DNA from: Anarhynchus alexandrinus
Lineage: Eukaryota; Chordata; Aves; Charadriiformes; Charadriidae
Direction of reading: 5' to 3'
Length of the DNA: 64,000 nucleotides
Assembly: GCA_008711295.1 (NCBI GenBank)
Contig: VUYV01000296.1
Location: 403,751-467,750 of the forward strand
Part shown: positions 1 to 10,510 of the stretch, one piece after another
Layout: the number at the start of each line of letters is the position of its first letter
Position numbering within the stretch: the stretch's first letter is position 1
The notes under the pieces: generated by a model
The model's input: the letters and a program-made list of their open reading frames with translations, nothing else
Told to the model about the DNA's origin: nothing
The model's database searches: none
Translations under genes and position numbers: made by a program

Positions 1-260
1 CTCACTCCTCTCCTCTGGCTGCTGTTGTGCAGGGTTTTTTTCCCCTGTTAACAGAGGTGCTACCACTGCTGCTGATGGGCTCAGCCTTGGCCAGTGGTGG
101 GTCTGCCTTGGAGCTGGCTGGCATTGGCTGTATCGGACATGGGGGAAGCTTCTAGCAGTTTCTCACAGAAGCCACCCCGGTAGCTTCCCTGCTACCAAAA
201 CCTTGCTGTGCAAACCCATACAACCCCTGCAAAAAACAAACAAAAAACCCTCAACGAAAA
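1..260. repeat. Probable interspersed-repeat remnant at the left edge (LTR-like or retroposon tail)
   Basis: The first about 215 bases are much richer in G+C than the surrounding intron and end in an A-rich stretch (about 229-265, with caaaaaacaaacaaaaaacc). The words gggctcagccttggccag and gacatgggggaagcttct look familiar from repeated sequence in bird genomes, possibly an endogenous-retrovirus LTR, but I cannot name the family. The element is cut by the window edge. Confidence 0.4.
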
Positions 261-2429
261 ACAAAGTACCCCCCTTCTGAATTCTTCGTGTATCTTGTTT
301 AATATAGGGGAAGATGCTAGTCTATGTTTGAATAGTTGATGTAAGGTAATAGCTATACTTAGTGGTGACTTGGATTGATAGAGATGCCTGTATTCTGTTT
401 AGATCTAGTCTTGCTGTGCTAGTTGGGCAGTTCTCTGAGTTTCATTTGTGGATGTTAACTTGATGTATACCATTGCTTGAATTCTTGCAGTCCCTTTGTA
501 GCTAATGTTTAATATCTGCTCACCTGTTGACCTGTAATGTTACAGACCTTGTAATGTAGGATGCTGGCAGTTCTCGAAGCAAAACTCTTCCCAATGTGAG
601 CGTAGCTGTTAGCAAACTTGTGACACACTGATTGCTTGTGAAAGCATTCCATCTTCCTTGTCTTAATGTAGTAATGGAACATCACTGTCTAGGAAGCATG
701 TCTCCAAGATTGACCTCTTATAACTTTGTTCTCATCCTTTTTGCTCCATATGTAGTTTCCTGAAGCGTTATGAATGAATCTGAGAAGCAACCATAGATTC
801 AGTGGGGCACTGATAGTACCTGTTGGGGGCAGTGAATGATAATGCTTTGGAAGGGGGTGGGAAAAAGAAAAGGGGCACGGTTCTGCACTTTTTTTCTTCT
901 GCGTGAGCAGTCTGAGCTGTTGACTAAAGCTGTTATGTACTGTTCCTTTTTCATCTTCAAAGACCATTTTTTGCAGTAATACAAAAATCTTAGTCTACAC
1001 TAATGCCTGTTGTAGAAACCCTGTTAAGAAATCATAAACTACTTTGTATCCCTCTGCATTTTTTTTGTAATCTTAGATTATAATTGGGTACCATGGCTCT
1101 CTTTAAGTGCATGCAGCCGTTGGTGCGATGAACACACATTGAGCTTGAATCCCACAATGACGCAACTGTTGGAGAACGGCTCCCTGTGAGAGAAGAATGA
1201 GGATGGAAGCTGAGGCAACTGTGTTGAATTGCATAGAGATAAGATCCCAGTTAGCTGTGTGGGATGCTGGCATGTGGCCAGTGATTGCAGTTGGTTTGTG
1301 GTGTTGCAGAGAAACAGGTGTGACCAGGTGATCTTCCAGCTCTTGTTGGTTGGCACTTTTTATGACAGATTCTTATCTAGGTATGTTGTAGGCACTTTCT
1401 GGAGGATCAGGTGACCTGCCTTAGTACAGTTATTGTGGTGGTATTTCTTTGCTTACCTTGGCAGTGGTTGTCTCTTGAGAATGGGTGGTAGGGCAGGCAG
1501 GAAAGGCAGTTTTAAGTTTCTCCTGTTGAGTGGCTTCTTTTTTCATGTGGTTCCAAACAGTGTATTACTTTTCCAGATGTGTGAAACTGAGTGCTTGGTA
1601 TTTAGACTACTCCTCTTTAATGCTCTGTCATGATGCTGAATAGTGGAGATCCTGAAGGATGTTGTTAAAACGCTTGTATTAAGTTCTGATCACGTGAATG
1701 TCTGATGGCTAGTTAATGAAAATCTGTATGTCTTGGTAGTGACTTAAAGAAAATGTTAAAATTGTTTTCAACAGTACAGGTGCATCTGACTGTCATATTT
1801 CTATTAGGAATCAATTTCCTCCACTGATTTAAGACAGTAGTGGAGTATGAAAGGTAACTTGAATTAAGCTTTCCTTTCCAGTCTTCTTATGAATACAACA
1901 TCTATTCACTAGGGGATGCTTTTGATTTTGTCTTATTTCTCACTAATATGGATATATAAACATCTTTGGGTAACTCTGATCCTGTTTCTCAGCATGTATG
2001 CTTGTAAGTGGACGGGCATATGTGCATGGTGAAGATGCCAGTTTGGTGAATGAGAGCTCTTCTGAGCTGTAACCAGACCTTGGTGGGGGTCCTGCATCAA
2101 ACTGGGATTCTGTGCATTTAGCAAAATGTCAGAGGAGCTTAAAACTTGTTTGTGTAGTGCAATTTCTTTGAACAAAACTTTTAATAGAGACTTGTCTGTT
2201 CTTAGGTGGTATCAACGCTGCATTTCCAAAGGACACTTTGGACAGTAAATTATTACTTAAATATAGGGGACTGGTTTCTTATGATACTCCCTGCAAAAGC
2301 TGTCCCATGACCTCATTGTTTCCTTATTATGCCATATTGTAAGTGTGAAAGAAAAGTAGCTTCAAATGAATGAGCCTGTGTTAATCTTAAATCTTGCTAG
2401 TAGTCATGAATTAATATTTAAAGTACATG

Positions 2430-4081
2430 GAAGGAGCAAGGCTGCGGTCTCCACATCTCGGGCTGTAGCAAATGCCTGGTGCTTCTTCCTGAGGCTGGGG
2501 GCCCTCACAAATGTGAGGTGTGCTCTGATCCAGACACTGAGTTGCAGGTGAAGGAGCTGCAGGGAGGAGAAGAGCTGACTACATGATCAGGAAGGACAGA
2601 CAGACTGACAGGTTCTTTGCAGAGCACCTGCAGAACCAAGAGCTTGGCAAATGGCTGTGCTTGAGGAAGTGGAGGGTAGAACCTCAACACAGGGAAGCCT
2701 GTGACTTCTGCCACTAGGCCATGTTGTGGTGGGTGTCTGTCACAGACCTGACCAAGAGTAGGAAGCTGATTACACCAGCTCTAGAAAACTGGAGGAAGCG
2801 TCATGATTGCAGACCCTAGTACTCATGTGGGGTTTTAACTGTCCTGATATTTGCTGGAGAGACAGAGTAAAAACAATTGAGTTTTCTGGAATGTGTGGAG
2901 GATGATTTCTTGACACAAATGATTGATAGGTCAATTAGAGGAGTTACTGTGCTGGACCTCTTGTAAAGAGGGAAGAAGTGATCAGGGATGTGAAGCCTGA
3001 TGGCTACTCTGGAAGTGGTGAGGTTTAGGCTCTCAAGAGGAGCGAGTAAGACAAATAGAATTACAACCCCAGACTTCAGGAGAGGAGGTTTTTGGCCTGA
3101 GCCAAATTTGATGATTTGATCAGGCCTGATCCTGATTTGATTACCAGGATCCGATGGGAGACTGCTTTGGAAGTCGAAGTGGCCCAGGAGAGATCGTTGA
3201 TACTCAAGGATAGTTTTCTCACAGCACAGGAGCTGTTCAGATGTGGAGAGGGCTGAGAAAGCGTGGCAGAAGCCTGCCTGGGCTGTATGGGGAGCTCAGG
3301 CAGAGCTCAAATGCAGAAAGCGAATATACAGCAGCTGAAGACAGGTATGGGTTACCCAGGAGAAAGACTTGTCAGAGTGAGAAGGGGCAGAATTAAGGAA
3401 GCCAAAATTCTGCTGGTGTTGACTGTATACTGAAGGATGTGAAGGGGCAACAGGAAGTTTCTTTGTATATCAGCAACAAAAGAAAGGAAAACACGGGCTC
3501 ATTGGGCAAGGTACCTACTAACGGCAAAGGGTATGGAAAAGTCTGAGATCTCAGTACCTAATTTGCTTTGGCCTTTACTGGGAAAGTACACTCCTAGGTT
3601 TTCTAGGTCCCTGAGCCTGGTTGTAGTGCCAGATGAAGTGCAGTCCTGTTCACAGTAGGGAAAGATCAAGTGGGTATTACATAAGTGAATTGGACATAAA
3701 AAATTCTGTGGGATGGATGGGATGCATCAGAGAGTTGAGGGAACAAGCTGATTTCATTGTGAGACTGCTCTCTCTCATCTTTAAAATGTCGGTATTGTGG
3801 GAGTTTCGTGATGACTGGAAGCCATGTCTTATTACGTGAAGTATGAGAATATGGCTGAGAGCAGTCAATGAGTTTATTGTGGCAAATCATGCCTGGCTAA
3901 TCTGGTTGCCATATTTGAAATGACCAGCTCCAAGGATAAAAGAGCAGTGGATATCAGTTACCTTGGCTTTACCAGGGCTCTTGCTGGTGTCATGTAATAT
4001 CTTAGTAGCTGAATTTGTGAGGTAGCTGAACTACAAAGTGAGTGAAAAATCAGATCAGCTCTTTAGAGGTACCATCCAACC
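2430..4081 (+). mobile_element. CR1 LINE copy, degenerate, truncated and internally deleted
   Basis: Fragments of a CR1 non-LTR retrotransposon run in order on the + strand. About 2436-2720 resembles the ORF1 region, with pieces such as VKELQGG and FFAEHLQNQEL. About 2880-3110 resembles the end of the endonuclease domain (pieces reading like VEDDFLTQ and LLDLL). About 3140-3560 resembles the linker region (WETALEVE-like text, then a NSKR-like lysine-rich stretch). About 3600-4081 resembles the reverse transcriptase start, reading like DGMH..LRE.AD.I....SLIFK and DDWK. At motif A the expected YLDF reads YLGF: codon 3965-3967 is GGC (Gly) in place of the catalytic Asp, and a TAA follows at 3995. 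Full-length CR1 is about 4.5 kb, so this is a dead, old copy. It is recognised from memory of the family; exact edges are approximate. Confidence 0.85.
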
Positions 4082-4109
4082 TTAATTATTGTTCACTTTT
4101 GTTTATTGC

Positions 4110-4123
4110 TTTTTTTTTTTTTT
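4110..4123. repeat. Poly-T run (14 T)
   Basis: Homopolymer about 30 bp beyond the end of the 2430-4081 CR1 copy. Confidence 0.85.
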
Positions 4124-5129
4124 GAAAACCCACAAGGTGGGGGAAGAACTCATTTTATGCAAGCAAAATACAACTTAACTTAGTCTGTATTACGTCGTCA
4201 AGTTGGCAAATACATGACTAGTCCATAGTCTTTGACTATGCCATGTGAAAGAAAGAAGCGCTCTATCACCGTTTATGGCATCATATTTGGTGAGGAAAGG
4301 AATGCCTCTTCACAGATAACTTGAATGCTTATTATGGAAGTATGACCTGTTTCTTTACTTGTGGGACTTTTTTTTAAATTGCTTGTCACTCATGGCTCAA
4401 CTATCAGGTTCAAGTTTGGGGAAGCTTTTGCAGTAAGGATTTTCCTTGGCATATGCAATTATCAAAATACTGATGTGATCCTGAGAAGCTAAAAAAGGTG
4501 ATAATGAGAGTGCATGTCAGTCTTCAGTTGTCTCTCAATTTTAATAAAAATTGAGTGTAAAATTTGAAGTATAATGGCCAGAAAGTTAAATAATAGCTCT
4601 TGTTTATGACAAACTTTCCTACATAATTTTGCTGACCTTGTGCTTAACGTTTTTCAGTTTTGCGTATGGTGCTTTAGCTATTTGAAAGCTCTTCGGTTCA
4701 GCTTCTTGAACTAGATCTTCTGGATGCTACTGCTGGTTCATTATTGGAATTGTCAGTTTCCTGGGTACGCTCCTGAACCCAGGAAAAAGTTAACTTGCTG
4801 AGCTTGATTTTTGTTTGGCTTGTTTTTGTTTAATAAGTGAAGGAGTTTATCTTGGGGAAGAACTAACAGAATAAGTGTACTGTATGGGGTACCTGCTAGG
4901 GGCTGCATCTCCTCGCTGTTTCAGATTTTTTTTTTCCTGAGCATAACAAAGGTGGTTGTATTGCCTGGCCAATGTTTGTGCTCTGTGCAAGTGAGAAGCT
5001 GGTACTTTGAATGTGTTGGAGACTAACAGGAATCCAGTCTTCAGCTTTAAAAAAATAAATTAAAAAAAAAACAACCAACACAACTAAAAGCCTCCCAAAC
5101 CAAAGCAAACCATGATAACCATGAGATGT

Positions 5130-5480
5130 TCCTCTAGCATTATGGCTCTGGCAGGTGTGCTGCCTGGTGCGGCAAAGCCTTGGTGCTGGAAGCCTGCCCG
5201 GCTTGGCCTGCCTGCGGCTCTTCTAGGCCACTCACATATGTGATGAGAAAGGCGCCCAAACGCCTTTGAAGGTGGGTGACTTAGTACTGCTTGCTTGTAC
5301 ATTTTTAGTGGCTGAAAACCTTGTGTATATGGGAAGAAAGGGACAGTGGTGGAGTTGCCGCCTTTCGACATCATTGCCAGATAAGGCCAGGTCTTGGTGT
5401 CCTGAACCTTCCTTTTGGTGAAGGAGAATGAAATGCAGAACGGCTGGGCTTGGGCAGCCTCACTGCCTGCCACAGGGACC
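5130..5480. other. GC-richer, CpG-retaining patch with a perfect inverted repeat
   Basis: Within AT-rich intron this patch is GC-rich and keeps CpGs (ggtgcggcaa, cccggc, tgcggctc, aaggcgccc, aaacgcc, gccgcc). It contains the perfect inverted repeat aaaggcg / cgccttt (5248-5254 and 5261-5267, 6-nt spacer). An A-rich stretch at 5048-5072 lies just upstream. It is open for 129 codons on the minus strand without a recognisable domain. It may be a repeat remnant or a regulatory patch. Confidence 0.35.
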
Positions 5481-8400
5481 TGCTGCTGGGACTTGAGAAA
5501 CCATAGCTGTTGCTTTGTTTCTTCTCTTATGCTTTGAGCGAGGTACTGCTTCTCTTGCTCATAACTTTAAGGTTGATTGAAACTTTGAACTGTTTGTGTA
5601 TTTGCTTGTGTTGCTTACCTTGTTAAGCATAGCAAAATTTTTTGAGAAACCACTGTAACATCTCGTGTACTTTTTTGGTTTGAGGAGTCATTTCTTGTGC
5701 TGTGTGTAATACCTGATAAATTCAATGGTTGGTGATTCTTTATTCAGTAATTAAGTGCTGAATTAAAAGCTTTAATTTTACAAGACCATAGTATTAATAT
5801 GGATTTTGCTATTGTATGTTTTGTCATTTTTATGATGAAGGTCTTATATATCTCTTAGATCAATGTTAGCTTTTCTTTTGATAAAACAAGAGTATGTAGA
5901 GGATCTGTAGCTACTACCTTAAATATGTCACTGTTCTATGTAAATATAAATTTGACTATAGTGTAGGGGAGATTTTAGCTGTATGAATGATTTCTATTTT
6001 AAGGTAATAACCTGAATTTTAATGGTAAATCTGACTTTATTTTTCTTATGATACAGTTACAGTAGAAGTATAATTTGTATTTCATTTCTACTTGCTGAAT
6101 GTTTTGAAGAGTTCTTAGAATCAGCCTATTTAATGGGTTAAATTGAGCCTGAAGTTTTGTCATGTGCTTCTTGTTCAGTCTCTGTGGAGCTCAAGATTGA
6201 CAGATAAACTTGTAGATTGTGAGCTCTGCAGTAGTGATACTTGTTGACAGCAGTTTCCTATTTGATTTTTTCTTTTTTCTCCAGAGGAAATACTGTAATT
6301 CTATTGCAAGTTTATTTAAATAACTTAAGATGTAGTTTTTATGTCTTAGTATGTCCAACTCAGTATTTGCCTGATAGTAAAGTTTGTTTCTGTGCCAGTT
6401 TTTTGCTCTTTCTTCAGAGAATTTTTTTACAACTTAGCTAACAAAAATAAGCATGTGTATTTTTTCTGTGTGAATTAGCTCTGAAAGCTAATTTTTTAAA
6501 TTAGGCTAATGAGATTCAAGAAGTGACACTGCTGTGTTAAAAGATTTTTTGGTAAAGCAATTGTCATAGCCCTAACAAAGAAATTTCAACAAAGTTTTTG
6601 ATTTGAAGATATGCCTTTTTAAGAAAGTCTTCAACTGCTAGAATGTCATGTATTTCCATCAGCTGAACTGAAGCATACAATCACTATTACAATTTTCTGC
6701 CTTCAGCTTTCTGGGAGTAAAGCTAACACATGAACTGTCGTTCTAAATTCATTTTGTAGGCAGGCATGCGTGCCTATGTATTCTTTGCACCAATATTGTT
6801 TCTGCGGAAGAAATTTGAATTGTATGACTTCAAGCCGTTAAACTAACAGTAGCCTTCTCAAAGCACTCAAATAGTGCAAATAGTCAGATCGTATTCTCTT
6901 TAAGAAATTAGAGGTGCAGTAAGTCTGGTATGAAGATGACTGTTGGTTTTAAGTTAAAATGAAAACCAGTGCACTTCTATATGAAGTTCATCACTGAATA
7001 ACATTTCTAAAATTTTGTAGTTTTGAAGCTTGTTTGGAGTGGTATTTGCTGGTCTGAGTTGCTCGCTTCCTTTCTGTCTTAAGTGCTCCACTTCTGTAAA
7101 CTAAAACATCAGTTTTAGTTATTTATTTGTTCCCTCCTAGCAGCCCTTCTCTAAATCCAGGAGGGAAAGCACTGAGATTGCATTCAGGGGGGGAAAAAAA
7201 CTGTTCTCTGTTCTTGCTCATAATTTGCCCTGCTTGATGTGCTAGAGATAACAGGTTATGGTTTATTTTCAGACTTTTTTGGTTTTGAGGAGAAAATTGC
7301 TTCAAGTTCTGTTGTCTGAGCACGTGGTGTTTAACCTTTCTGGGCCAAATTGTTGTAGAATCACTTATCTATCATACTCAGCATCATAGGTAAGGTTGGT
7401 GAGGTGAGGTTGATAAGCCAACCTTAATCTAAATTGTGCCAAACAGGTGAGCAGTGTTGGTGGCAGACTTGGGAGTGAGAAATCCGTGTGCACGTGTAGA
7501 CTGAAAGCTGGCTGTGTAGACTTCCAATAGTGTATGTGTCAGGAATGTAGTGCAGCCACACCTAAATGACTTCATTCAGGGTTTTTATGGAGCTTTGCAT
7601 TTCTGTTATATTTGCATTTACATATATTTCAGAACGTGTCCTCTGAGTTTCTCCTTGAAAAATGTTATGCTAACATCTGAACAGGAGCCTGTAAGTTGCT
7701 GCCTGTCCTGTGTAGCCCCACAGGAGAGTACTTTGAAATGGGACAAGGGTTTCATTGTGAGCCTATGATCACATTTCAAACAGTCTGGGGCAGCGGAGGT
7801 GCAAGAAAGTGCATGTGAGGGCTCCTGCCAAGTTCAGGCTCAGTCGTGTGGGTAGGTTGTCGCTGGATGGTGCACCAGCGTGCCTGTAGCAGCATCATCC
7901 ATACTTGCAAGAGAGCACTCTGCTCTCTGACTTTGCATAGAGTGTTTAAAGTGTCTTCAGACAGAAAAATACAGTGGAACGGCAGAATGTGCTTCTGTAC
8001 TTTCTTTATTCTTTTGCTGTCTGCTCTCTTTTGTTTGTTTGTTTCTGTGGTGCTCTCTACTCAATTTTCAGTCCTTAGTTTTGACTGTTTTTCTTCTCTC
8101 TGACAATAACTAATGGAACCATAAGTGCTTGTGGGATTCCTGCTCACTCCCCCCCCATATTCGTTCAGTCTTGTTTTCTTCTTCTCCCTCATCTGTTCCA
8201 TCAGTGATTGATCATATTGCTCAATGTATGGTGTGTCATTCTGCAAGTTTACTGATGGTGAAAGATCTACCTTGGGCAAAAAAATGGAGAGTGTTACAAA
8301 CCTAGGAGATGGTATTGTGTGTTGTTCCCTTCCTGTTTCTTAGCATAAAGAAAAACTCCTAGATTCTGCACTAAGCAGTGAGTCCTGGGCATTTATCTGT

Positions 8401-9060
8401 TGGAGGCTGCTTTACTTATGTGTCTAATTGGACTGAGAGAGCTGGAAGTATCACAATACTAATTAGCAAGTAGGGAAAGAGTTGAACTTCTCTGAGAAAA
8501 CAGCTCTTACCAAGTTTTTATTTTGCTGCTTGACTGGTGGTGTAGTGGGTTTTTTTTTGTTGTTGTTTTTAATTTATTTTCAGATTGGCTATTCATTGAA
8601 GCAGGAACGTTGCTTTTATGACTATCTGCTTTCTGTCATGGAATAAGCAAATTTTGCCTATGACAACGAGTTTCAAAGCTAGCATTACTTCTTTCAGAGC
8701 TCTGAATGCATTTATATTGTTTCAGCAAGAAGGGTGCTTAAATCATGAAATTGAATTTTGAAACTTTAGATGGGTTTATTAATTTTTTTCTTAAATTAAT
8801 GAAACTTACCTGTCCTTCTCCTCCCCTCTAAAGAACCTAGATTTTTTTCTCACTTGAACCCTCAAGACGAATTGCCTTGCTTTCAGCATGTCCTTTTCTG
8901 CCAGCAGTAAAATATATGAATATTTGACATTTACAGTGTTAAAACAAAAAGCCAACAAAATTCGTGAAAATCTCCGAGAGCTGCATCTTACCCAGGTGGC
9001 CTGCTGTTTGAAATATGACTCCTGGTGTGTATTGTACTCTTAGCCCTAGGATTCGGTAAT

Positions 9061-9300
9061 GAGATTGAGTGGTATCTTGCGTGAGCACTTCTGGATGATT
9101 GACAGTGAGGTGATGTGAATCATCATTTATCAGGATATTATCATGCCTACCCTTGATAATTTCTCCCTGCTGTCTGGGGAGGTGGTGAAGACAGATAGGA
9201 CTTTGTGATGTCAAAGTAATTAGTGTGTGTTGGTTTCCAGCTGAACAAACTGGAAACTAATGATCAGGTAAATGAAGATGAAGTGCATTAGTGTAAGGAT
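9061..9300. promoter_or_regulatory. Candidate conserved non-coding element A
   Basis: A non-repetitive, high-complexity stretch holds clustered homeodomain- and GATA-like words: gattgacag, gtgatgtgaatcatcatt, tatcaggatattatcatg, cttgataattt, gtcaaagtaattag, actaatgatcagg. It has no coding frame and no repeat signature. The call rests on texture only. Confidence 0.35.
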
Positions 9301-9919
9301 GAAGGTGCAAGGACCTTGGGGAAGAGCTTATCAAAATTTCATGGGGGTTATTTGAATATCTTACAATTTGTGCAGTTGCAAGCAATATTTAAAACTACTA
9401 AAGGATACTTCTGCAACAGTCTATTTACATGTCCTTTGTTGATATCTCATCTAGTGAGAGGGTCAGCACTAGGGTTAAGGACATCGGTCTGTGTGCTCTA
9501 AGGACTAGGAACTCCTTATGATTTTAAAATCTGTGTAATGAATTTCCAGCTAATGGCAGCAATTTTGAGTTAAATGATGTTAAGGAATCCCAGTGTACTC
9601 TGAAAAGGTTGGGTTTTCCAGTGATTCTTCCCATTTTAAAGGGGAGAAATTACCATAATTTGTCTGCTATGTGTTTGATCCATGACTAGGGCTCCTTTAT
9701 ATCATTAAAATATTTTAATCTTGCTTGGTACATATGTAAATATTGTAAAATATGTGGACTTTGCAATATAATCTGTGATGCTGCAGCAGCTTTTTAACAA
9801 GCACGGTAGTTTCTTGGTGCAAGTTTTGAAAATATCATGCTTGGATCATTACGGAAATATTTTTTGTAACCTGAAAAAAAAACCCTTTTGTGTAGGTGTG
9901 TAGCTATGCCAATGTTTCA

Positions 9920-10095
9920 AATGACGCTTAATGCACAAGACCAGCTGAGTGTAATTGCCATGCCAACAGCAAGTGATCTGAGGGTTTCTGTAGTTAACTT
10001 TATTACATGTGATTAGATATTGCTAATTGTAATTAAGTGATTGAAAAGCTATCTGTTTTACATGCTTGCTTTTCAATTATTAAAATGGTAACTTA
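9920..10095. promoter_or_regulatory. Candidate conserved non-coding element B
   Basis: A dense cluster of TAAT/ATTA homeodomain cores occurs around 10000-10085: gtgattagatattgc, taattgtaattaagtg and ttcaattatt. It is preceded by a complex stretch (gtaattgccatgccaacag). No repeat or coding signature is present. The call rests on motif texture only. Confidence 0.4.
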
Positions 10096-10247
10096 CTCAT
10101 TGTCATTTATCAGTAAACTTGTATTAATATGCCAGTCTCTTGGATACCTCCAAGAATAACATACCTGTGACAACAAAGTTTTGTAATTAAAGCCTCATGG
10201 CAAACCTATTCTTTCAGCTAATTTTTATGTATACAGCTTTCCTCTCT

Positions 10248-10510
10248 TTATTTCAGTTGCTTCTTTGGTGAAAGTGAGTGGGCTAGAATCCCTGGCAGGA
10301 ATTTGTCCGTATTAATATGGCTCATCAGAGACATTATATTTAATTGGAGAGCCTGCGGTATAGTCGCAGGAGGCCGAAGGGAATTATTTAGCATTAGCAA
10401 TGGCTCGTCTGGGAGTTGTGCACTAATCAAGGAGCTTGTGTGTTAACTGTAGGGATGATGGGAGTTATGACGATTATGACATGTGAGCACATGTCTGTAT
10501 GAGAACTGGA
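10248..10510. promoter_or_regulatory. Candidate conserved non-coding element C with two perfect inverted repeats
   Basis: The stretch retains CpGs and contains homeodomain-type words (gtattaatatggctcatc, ttaattggag, attagcaatgg, actaatcaagg). A perfect 6-bp inverted repeat, cctgcg / cgcagg, lies at 10352-10370. A perfect 8-bp inverted repeat, gacatgtg / cacatgtc with a 2-nt spacer, lies at 10478-10495 and presents two E-box (CANNTG) sites. The texture is that of a developmental enhancer; no function is shown. Confidence 0.4.
10478..10495. repeat. Perfect 8-bp inverted repeat with 2-nt spacer (paired E-boxes)
   Basis: gacatgtg, then ag, then cacatgtc. Each arm contains a CATGTG/CACATG E-box core, a layout suited to a dimeric or paired bHLH site. 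Confidence 0.75.

Noticed and set aside
2020..2060. gaagatgccagtttgg, resembling the end of the expected preceding PCCA exon (DAS...)
   Set aside because: The preceding codons do not match the expected residues and there is no donor or acceptor in the right place.
7391..7426. Perfect 9-bp inverted repeat taaggttgg / ccaacctta with an 18-nt loop, considered as a microRNA hairpin
   Set aside because: The stem is far too short for a pre-miRNA and the flanks do not extend the pairing.
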